This document shows, in pieces, positions 56,154 to 64,000 of a DNA stretch of 64,000 nucleotides (positions within the stretch are counted from its first letter, which is position 1; every line of letters starts with the position of its first letter). The position numbers and the translations under genes are program-made. A model generated the notes under the pieces. The model did no database searches, had not been told where the DNA came from, and saw nothing but the letters and a program-made list of their open reading frames with translations. The DNA comes from Planoprotostelium fungivorum (taxonomy: Eukaryota > Evosea > Variosea > Cavosteliida > Cavosteliaceae): positions 1 to 64,000 of the forward strand of contig MDYQ01000135.1 of the NCBI GenBank assembly GCA_003024175.1, written 5' to 3'.

Positions 56154-59100
56154 TTAACGCAGTTTATCCAACACAGAGTTGAGGACAGATCCAGGTGAAG
56201 AGGAGGACGAGCTCCTCGTCAACTCGTTCGAATTCTTCAGACCTGTCGTCTGCCTCAAGACGGGCATGCGCTGATGTTTCGGCTGATCCAAGAGGAAACA
56301 CTTCATGATGAAGGGCTGCATGGGCAAGACACTCTTGAACGTCTTAACGTCCACTCTGTCGGTGTCCCCCTTGTTCTCTTCTCGGCTCATCTTGAAGAGG
56401 AGATCGACATAGAAGGTGACCTCCGTGCTGCTGTCGTCGCGGTGGTAGAGGTGATAGATGGCCGAGAGGACGTTGTGCATGTTGTCCTGGCTGATGCCTT
56501 GGACTCTGTCGGTGTCGAATGTTTGGAAGCAGACTGCTCGTAGATCAGTGAGAAACGAGATAGGGTGAAATAAAACAGAATAAAATGAATATCACATGAC
56601 GAAAGGTGAAAATTGTGGAAATGAGAATAAATGAGAATAAATCGAGGATATCGTATCAACTCACGATCCATCCTCTCATCTATGGACCCTCTGCACAGTG
56701 ATGACAACCCTCCGATGAGTTCCTTAAAGTGCAAGTGATGCTTGTGACTCTCATCCAACGTATCAAACAGTCGTGTGATGAACGTCTCCTCTTCTGGCAG
56801 CCATTCGGGGAAGGTCTGATGCATGATCTTTGAAAACTGTGCATTGTCTAATTGTTCGTGCTTGAGATCCAGACAGTTGAACTGCCTCCTGAGCTCCACG
56901 ATCTCTTTCAATTCAACTGTAAATGTGAGACGTCTCACATTTACAGTTGACCACGTTTGGTTTCATTTCAATGGAAAGGGCGCGTTGCAGATGATCACTC
57001 ACAGTGTGTGCTCTTGACTAGTTCTTCGTGTTCGAAATTGCACGTTCTCTGTTTCGTCTCCATTTCAATCTCTCTCATGATCTCTTCCCTCATCTTTGTA
57101 ATTTTTCTCGCGTCCAGTGGTTTCAGCGTCGTCTACAACGATTAAATCTTCCAAATTTCCTCGAGCTCTCTGTGAACGTTCTGAATATTCACCTGAAAGA
57201 TTTGGTCTGCATCGAACAGCTTGGAGACTTCTTCACCGATAAAGACACCGATGTCTGTCTCGTCGTTCATCTCCAAGAGGGGTTTCTCTAACAGGTGAAG
57301 AATCGACAGAGCTACTTCGAAGATAACCTTCGGTCCCAGATAAAAGATGACGTCCCAAATGCGGAAGGCCGTCTACAACGCGTCAGAGGGATAGTGTACG
57401 ATGGAGAAATTTGGCGGAAAAATACCTCGTTGGGAACTGTAATGAAGTGAGAAGAGGTTCGAATTGTAGATTTGAAAAGGTTGGAAAAGGATCGATCTTG
57501 CTGCTCACCTGATGTGATGAAGAGACACATGAGCCATTGTGCACTGAATACCAGCACGTTGAATTGCACTTGATTGAGGTGTTTGTATAATTTAGGCATC
57601 CGCTTGCTGATGTACTTGTTCAGGATGACTGCATCCACCCTCGATCCACTGACCGTCTGAACATCTGATCAGTCTCTCGTCACATCTCACATCATAGAAT
57701 CACGATCATCATCACGATCGTCATCGCGATCATGATCACGATCATCATCACGATGACACACAGACACGTAGATCTCACCTCGTTGAAATAATTCGGCAGC
57801 AGTCTCTCTACGACAAAAGCCAACATCCAAAAGGCTTCTTCTTCACTCATAAAGATCAACAACCCAGCGGCAATAAAGTTCATCGCCTGACAATATCCCA
57901 CCCTCGGATTTTTCCAAGAATAAGCCACCAGAACTACAACGCTCAGCCTTACGTACGACAACAAGTCACGTGACGTACGACATTGGTCACGTGACATACG
58001 ACAACGTCTCACCCCTCTTCAGTGATTCTCTCGAGAAGCTTCCGATGTTGGTGGAGAATGTTCTGTTGATGTCCTTTTCGATCTGCTGCACGGCGAGCGA
58101 CACTTCTTCACTGTGATCGTCTAATATCTGCTGGTATAGACCTTTGCTCATGGTCATGACTTGATCGGTTCCAGAGAAGACCCGCCAGAAGGTGGGTCTG
58201 TACTGTGGAGGTATACCTGCGATAGACGTCAGAGGGAGCATGATGAGAATCGATGATGTCGATCGATGGTGGATGTGATGACGACAACGACATCATCGCG
58301 ATGATGTTCTATCTGACAAAGAGGAACGATCGAAATGGACGATTCGATGTCACGGAGACACATCATGGTGACGATCGCGATCGACATCATGACGTTCGAT
58401 CACTCACCCTTCTTCACCATCTGTAAGAACTGTTCTTTTGGCGATGGGCTGAAGATGGTCTCCGAAGACTTTGAAGCCGACATGAGGTAGTTGCTCACTC
58501 TCAGACCCAGCTTCTCTAGACTCTTGACCGATGGACTCGCGATGTCCGGTTGTGTTTGGTGTTTGGTTGGTGTGTTTGTGATATAAGTCGCTGTGACCTC
58601 GATGGGACTCTCGTTCAAGTCTTGAGAGCCCTTTCTCTCTCCATAAGGCGTGGAGGGCCGGCTGTCTGGACGAGCCCAAGGTAAATGACCTTCGTTGAGA
58701 TCGGATTGATGGGCTTCGACAAAGTGACCGAAACTGTGAGACGTGTCAAGGAGAGAAGAAGAGAGTGATGGGAGGAAACGATGGAGATTGCCGATGAGAT
58801 ACCTCTCGATCTGATTCTGAAGTTGGACAATGTAAGAGTCCATGAAATCACGGTATTCGTCGCTGTATGCACTCTTGATGACGAACCCGTACAAGTCCCT
58901 CTGCTATGCACACGTCACATGTAAATCGTGGAATGAATGTATTACGAAACCCACATTTTCAATGTCTTGGCTAGAAGCAGAATTCGTCAGTGACGGTGAC
59001 GACTTCTTTTGTTGCCGGATGATTCTATCCGAATGTATGCCAGACATGATGGCAATGGGCATCTCCGACTGAGAAGAAGATGATGAGCTCATCGTCCTGT

Positions 59101-59218
59101 TTCTGATCTCGAGGCCATTGGGATTGGAAGAGCTCTTTGCTCTCAGACGCGAGTTCAATTCTGGCAGTGTCGATAATTTGTGACCCTCCTCATCGCTGGA
59201 CGACTGATCCTCCCACAT
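56154..59218 (-). CDS. TBC-domain RabGAP (TBC1D8/9-like) with EF-hand region
   Basis: Start 59218 ([15 protein letters not shown]). A Ser-rich N-terminus is followed by [21 protein letters not shown] and another Ser/Thr-rich linker. The TBC domain begins [16 protein letters not shown], contains IEKDINRTF (the Arg finger in I-x-x-D-x-x-R) and [12 protein letters not shown] (the Gln finger, YCQ), and ends with [21 protein letters not shown]. After it come an EF-hand-like segment ([26 protein letters not shown]) and a C-terminal part with [13 protein letters not shown] and [13 protein letters not shown], as in TBC1D8/9. GRAM domains expected at the N-terminus are not recognised. Exons are many and short; the stop is at 56154. 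It would stimulate GTP hydrolysis on an endosomal Rab. Confidence 0.85.
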
Positions 59219-59350
59219 TGAATGATGAAAGCGTGATGTTGATCACCCAAGCGATGTGTTGATAGGGGTGTTGTATTGTAGATGCCATATCATTTATTTT
59301 CCCGCCACATTTACAGTTCGATCAGACCAGCGATCCATACGACGCAAGAC
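59219..59350. promoter_or_regulatory. 132-bp divergent promoter, RabGAP and FACT subunit
   Basis: The two start codons are 132 bp apart on opposite strands, leaving room for one shared nucleosome-free promoter. No specific element recognised. Confidence 0.45.
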
Positions 59351-61395
59351 ATGGTCCAAGCCGAGTTTCCGGGTATCCTAATAGAGTCCTCTGTACGTCC
59401 TACCTTCATCTTCATTCCATAATGCTGATGTACCCTCAGAACACATCTGGAGTTCTGAAGATATCCTCCAATGGACTGACCTGGAAGAACAAAGTCACCA
59501 ACTTTGAGGTGAGGCCAGACAACCTCAAGGGAGCCAGTTGGGTTCGCGTGGGGAGACCCTTCCAACTCGAAGTGCAATTGAAGAGAGGAATCACTCGATT
59601 CGATGGTTTCAAAGAACAAGTGAGGATCACAATGCATATGATAAGATCTGATATCACCTCCATCGTTTTTTTTGCCATGTGATGGATGTCTCATGTTCTC
59701 AGGACTTTGAGGCTGTGGAGAGTGCTCTCAAGAGCGAATTGAGCATCGAGTTAAAACAAGTGGCTGTGTCTACGAAGGGCTGGAATTGGGGAGTCGCTGA
59801 ATTCCAAGGTGAAAAGATGGGGTGGACTGCAAAGTTGACTCTCTCCAGGACCCAATCTGTTGGTCAACATAGATAACAAGAGAGGATTCCAGATTCCATT
59901 GATGCAGGTGATGATGATATGATGATCTGGATGCAGTGATGGATTTTGACTCTCTTCAGGTCTCTCGATGTGCGACATCCAACCAACCCGGAACAAAGAG
60001 CGACATCTCTCTCGAATTCCACACCTACGACACACTCCCAGACGAGGTGAAGATGATCATGGACGATGAGACCGTCTCGTATTGAAACCAACGAAGCAAT
60101 CCCTCATTGAGATGAGATTTCACGTTCCATCCACGTCAGAGGAGGGTGAGCCTCAGAGCACAGTCTTTCACGACAAGGTGAGAATCAATTCGATTGGAAT
60201 TCGAAATCGACTTTTCTCGATCTACAACGCTGACAGGTCGTGGCCGAGGCTGACATCGACGCTGAGTCTGGAAAGGGTATCTTCAACTTCAAGCAGGTGG
60301 ATGGACATGCATCACATTTAATTCATTTAGACTGTGTCTACACGCACGTAACACGATACGTACCTCATCTCTGACATGACATCACATCGTCACATCATAT
60401 CATGACATCATCACATCGCATCGTCACATCAACCTCATGAAATCACATCATGACATCGCGCAGATCCATCTCCTCACACCAAGAGGCCGCTACGACCTCG
60501 AACTCTTCCTCCAGATGGCCAAACTCCGCGGAAAGAGTTACGACTACAAGATCCAATACAATCACGTGGCCAGATGCCTCCAGCTGCCGAAACCGGACGA
60601 GAAGCACATCCTCATGGTGCTCACTTTAGACCCTCCAATCAAACAGGGACAGACGCGATACCCTCACCTCGTTCTGCAGTTTGAGAAGGACGAGATCATC
60701 GATATGGAATCGGCCATGGGAGAGTGAGTCGTGGAGAATCGGTGGGAGAGTGATGGAGAATCAGGGGGAACAACGAGAAGTTGAAGGAAGTGATGGGAAC
60801 TCTGGGAAACGTGAAGAAGGGGCCGACGTACAGCATCATTGGACAGATCATCACGGCCTTCAGTGGAAGGAAGATCATCACTCCCGGTTCGTTCAGAAGG
60901 TGATGGAATATCTTGTCTTCGTATGTCATACAGTTCTTTCATTTTTACGTTCGTTTTGTATGGTATCGATCTGGCCATCTATACTTTGATTCAGGTTTCA
61001 CTCATCGTGATGTCTCATCATCATCTATCTAATCATCTCATCATCTAATCACATCATCACATCATCACATCATCACATCACCTGATGTCTCATCAGCGCC
61101 GGAGGTGCCACCGCCGTCAAATGTACCGTAAAGGCCAACGACGGACTCCTCTACCCCCTCGAACGTGCCTTCATGTTCGTCCACAAGCCTCCCATCTACG
61201 TCCGCCACGAGGAGATCGCCAACGTAGAATTCTCTCGCGTTTCCAACTCTGCCGCAAATAAGACTTTTGATTTGATCTTCACGCTGACCAGTAGCACGAC
61301 CCACACTTTCTCTGGTATTCTACAGGGAGAATACGATCTGTTGTTTGCCTTTGTCGTGGCAAAGAAGATCAAGATCAAGATGTCTGAAGGAAGGG

Positions 61396-61426
<31 letters not shown>

Positions 61427-61726
61427 GTGTGGAGGTCGTCGAATTGAAGAGCAAGCAATTGGAGCAGGAGGTTGATGATGATGATGAGTCGTCCGCGGAA
61501 GATGAGGATTTTATCGCCGGAGATGAAGATGAGGACGTTCCAGAAGAGTGAGTTGATCACATCGTGGATGAGGATGAGATGAGACTGATGATGATGAAGG
61601 TTCGATGCAGAATACGAGCACCCTTTGGACGGTCAAGAGAAGGAGAAGAAGAGAAAGAAGGAGAAGAAGGAGAAGAGAGAGAAGAAGGAAAAGAAGGACA
61701 AGAAGTCGAAAAAGTCTAAAGAATAG
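59351..61726 (+). CDS. FACT complex subunit SSRP1/Pob3
   Basis: Exons 59351-59392, 59440-59619, 59703-59808, 59873-59907, 59960-60046, 60097-60177, 60237-60296, 60464-60723, 60765-60886, 61097 onward, ending at 61726. The dimerisation domain starts GVLKISSNGLTWKNK and has WNWGVAEFQG and GFQIPLMQVSRC; the middle PH domains show SLIEMRFHVPS, IHLLTPRGRYDLELF, YKIQYNHVARCLQLPKPDEKH, PTYSIIGQIITAFSGRKIITPG, LYPLERAFMFVHKPPIYV and FDLIFTLTSSTTHTFSGIL. The C-terminus is acidic (DDDDESSAEDEDF) then Lys-rich (EKEKKRKKEKKEKREKK). There is no HMG box, so it is Pob3-type rather than animal/plant SSRP1. FACT reorganises H2A-H2B during transcription and replication. One splice between 60886 and 61097 is unresolved. 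Confidence 0.9.
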
Positions 61727-61923
61727 ATGATGAATCTCATCCCGATGTTTACATGATGACATCACACGTTCATCATCCTCTTCATCTATACGTTATTGGA
61801 TGAACGCTTACAGCATTCTCCCTCCATTTAGACGTCAGCACAAAATCCGGATATTTCACCGAGTTTCTCCGGTAGTTCTGACGTGAGCAGAAAGAACACA
61901 ATCAGCCAGTCATCCATCCGAAC

Positions 61924-64000
61924 ATGTTCGATCTCACCAGCATACCTGTCCTCGTTGGAGGTGCAGTCGTGACGTTATTATCTGCTACTCTCCTCCTTCT
62001 GCGTCCCAAGAGGGTCTATACCGTAGAGGTTGGAGAGAAGAAGAAGGGAGAAGGCCGTGCGAGAAGATACTACAAGACAGCCGACGCCATCTTGGCCACC
62101 CCCAATGATTCCATTCATACCCTCTATGATCTTCTGACGTACTCCGCTCAGAAGAGACCCACTCTCAACGCCTTTGGAACTCGTCCTCTCATCAAGGTGG
62201 GGATCTTCTTCAAATCTTCCCTTCTTCGCCGCCGCGTCACTACCATCGTACATTTTCTCAATCCCATCAGGTCCACGTTGAGGAGAAAGACGTCAAGAAC
62301 TCCCAAGGCGACGTAGAGAGAAAGAAATGGACTTACCTCGAGCTCGGCAAGTACGAGTGGAAGACATACAAAGTAAAACTCTCATCCATCTTCCATTCTC
62401 ACCTCGATAGGAAGTGTTGGACCTCGTCCAACACGTTGGAACCGCTCTCACTACCGAGAAGCTCGGATCGCTGAAGAAGGGAAGCATGCTGGGTATCTAC
62501 GCCGAGACCTCCGAACAGGTGACATCCTCTTCTCCTCTACTTCTCATCCCCTCCTTCTCTTCTTCTCCTTCTCATCTTCTCATACAGTGGCTCACATTCG
62601 CCCACGGAGCTTTCTCTCAGAGCATGACCGTCGTCACCATCTACGCCAACTTGGGTGAAGAAGGCCTCGTCTACTCCCTCAACGACACCAACTTGTCTCA
62701 CCTCTTAACCGATGGCAACCTCCTCGAAGTCATCGTCAAGGTGAGAACATCACCGTCTCATCCTCCTCCATTCATCTACCCAACTGACATCTTTAGAACA
62801 TCAAGCAACTCCCCAAAATCAAGTACATCATCTACACTGATCATCGCGAGGCCGCCAATCCCAAATCCGTCCAAGCCCTCAAAGACAGTGGCATCACCGT
62901 ACGTAACTCGAAATATCCACCTCTCACCCTCTCAGGTTCTCTCTTACACAGAGATGGCAAAATTCGCCTCTTCACTCCAGGCCAAGCCCAACCCACCCAA
63001 GAAGGACGATCTTGCCGTCATCATGTACACATCAGGTACCACCGGTAATCCAAAGGGAGTCATGATCAGTCATGCAAACATCGTCGGTGTCGTGGCGGGT
63101 GCCGTCGTTACCGTGGGAGAGCCCCTTGGTATCAAGGAGGGAGACACCTACTGCTCTTTCTTACCTCTCGCCCACATCTTAGAAGTCGGTGTGGAGCACA
63201 CGATCATCATGAGAGGTGGTTGCCTCGCGTTCGGTTCCCCCAGGTGAGATCACCCATCTACAACCCGCCCGTCCCAAATCCGTCCCAAATCTGACCCGTT
63301 CAGAACCATGATGGACAACCTCGTGAAGAACTGCAAGGGAGATCTGATGGAGTCGAAGCCTACGCTGATGGCCGGTGTCCCCGTCCTGTGGGAGAGAATC
63401 AGAAAGGGAGCTTACGAGAAGCTAAAGACTCAGCCTGCCATCACCCAGCAGGTATTCAAAGTCGCCTTCGCCATCAAGGCCTTCTTACTCAACCACGGCT
63501 TCCACCACGCCCCCCTGCTCGACCAGGTCAGTTCCCGCCAAAATTCGAATGTAACGGTCGCAGGTCATCTTTTCGAAATTCAAACAGACCGTGGGTGGCA
63601 GGTTGAGAGGACTGGTTTGTGGTGGTGCACCTCTGTCTGCATCGACCCATCAGTTCTTACGCGTCGTCTTCAATGTTCCCGCCCTGCAGGGTTACGGTAC
63701 GTACTTTGAAATCTCCCGTTACGTATGTGACGTCATCTTACGTCATAGGTCTGACCGAGACGACCGGTCTGTTGACCTGCCAGCCCATGGATGACTTGTC
63801 TTACGAGACGGTGGGTGCTCCCTTCCCCTGCGCTGAGATCAAGCTTGTCGACGTTTCTGAGATGGGATACACTTCTGAAGACAAGCCTTACCCTAGAGGA
63901 GAGATCTGGGTCAGAGGAACTGGTATCACTCTGGGCTACTACAACCAGCCAGAAAAGACGAAGGAAGAATTCAAGAACGGATGGTTCTCCACCGGTGACA
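61924..64000 (+). CDS. Long-chain acyl-CoA synthetase (5' part; runs off the window)
   Basis: Exon 1 61924-62196 opens with a membrane anchor (PVLVGGAVVTLLSATLLLL). Exons then give WTYLELGKYEWKTYKEVLDL, WLTFAHGAFSQSMTVVTIYANLGEEGL, the AMP-binding motif VIMYTSGTTGNPKGVMISH, FLPLAHILEVGVEH, RLRGLVCGGAPLSAS, LTETTGLL and GEIWVRGTGITLGYY, the standard series of ANL-superfamily motifs with the long-chain (ACSL/LACS) type linker. It activates fatty acids to acyl-CoA at a membrane (ER, mitochondrion or peroxisome). The C-terminal lid with the second catalytic Lys is beyond the window end. It may feed the acyl-CoA pool acted on by the thioesterase at 9280. Confidence 0.93.

Noticed and set aside
57940-58015. 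Two GTCACGTGAC palindromes suggesting an E-box regulatory site
   Set aside because: They fall inside an intron of the RabGAP gene within a short local direct repeat; similar words occur in an exon at 36030-36060, so promoter function is not supported.

Overview
The window is nuclear DNA of an intron-dense, gene-dense eukaryotic microbe. Most genes are cut by very short GT-AG introns (about 35-60 nt, donors usually GTGAG), exons can be as small as 6-13 nt, intergenic gaps are often 30-300 nt, and genes lie on both strands. The gene set (26S proteasome beta subunit, FACT subunit, Rab GAP and GEF parts, mitochondrial translation factors, BAH-chromodomain DNA methyltransferase, GPI-type surface glycoproteins) is eukaryotic. 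My best guess is a free-living amoeba, perhaps a protosteloid amoebozoan. That placement is inferred from gene style and not proven.

Left end (1-4.7 kb): a repeat-rich, gene-poor edge. It holds two complete 5S rRNA genes in 351-bp tandem units, a third degraded unit ending in an inverted 5S fragment, and a 303-bp tandem repeat with a partial inverted copy about 1 kb away.

4.7-16 kb: an RBR ubiquitin ligase, a PP2C-like protein, a mitochondrial hotdog thioesterase, two unknown small proteins, and a 16-exon chromomethylase-type cytosine methyltransferase with BAH and two chromodomains. A secreted Cys-rich protein follows.

16-32.5 kb: a tandem pair of GT14-like glycosyltransferases with a shared C-terminal domain (one copy lacks its catalytic exon), proteasome beta-6, a decayed duplicate of the thioesterase 3' end, an SMYD5-like SET-MYND protein, a surface glycoprotein, mitochondrial uS10, a large MYND-finger protein, a one-base assembly gap abutting the 3' end of a tRNA-Ser-like gene, and a Dsc3-like ubiquitin-domain membrane protein.

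33-45 kb: a Dug3-like class II glutamine amidotransferase with a tail anchor, a DUF3883 (NO VEIN-like) protein lacking the expected N-terminal ATPase and abutting a Ty3/gypsy fossil, a second surface glycoprotein, a CAP C-terminal-domain gene without an obvious start, and a G-patch protein.

44-64 kb: an unknown gene, divergent mitochondrial EF-Ts and cobalamin adenosyltransferase genes, an ankyrin-repeat gene with a broken tail, Rgp1, small mitochondrial-type proteins, a p32/MAM33-like protein, a TBC RabGAP, the FACT subunit Pob3/SSRP1 and the first part of a long-chain acyl-CoA synthetase. Rgp1 and the TBC protein point to Golgi/endosomal Rab control. A notable share of genes looks mitochondrial (thioesterase, uS10, EF-Ts, MMAB, p32). 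Nothing indicates operons; neighbours mostly share promoters or 3' ends. All exon structures were read by eye from splice sites and reading frame and have not been checked against transcripts.
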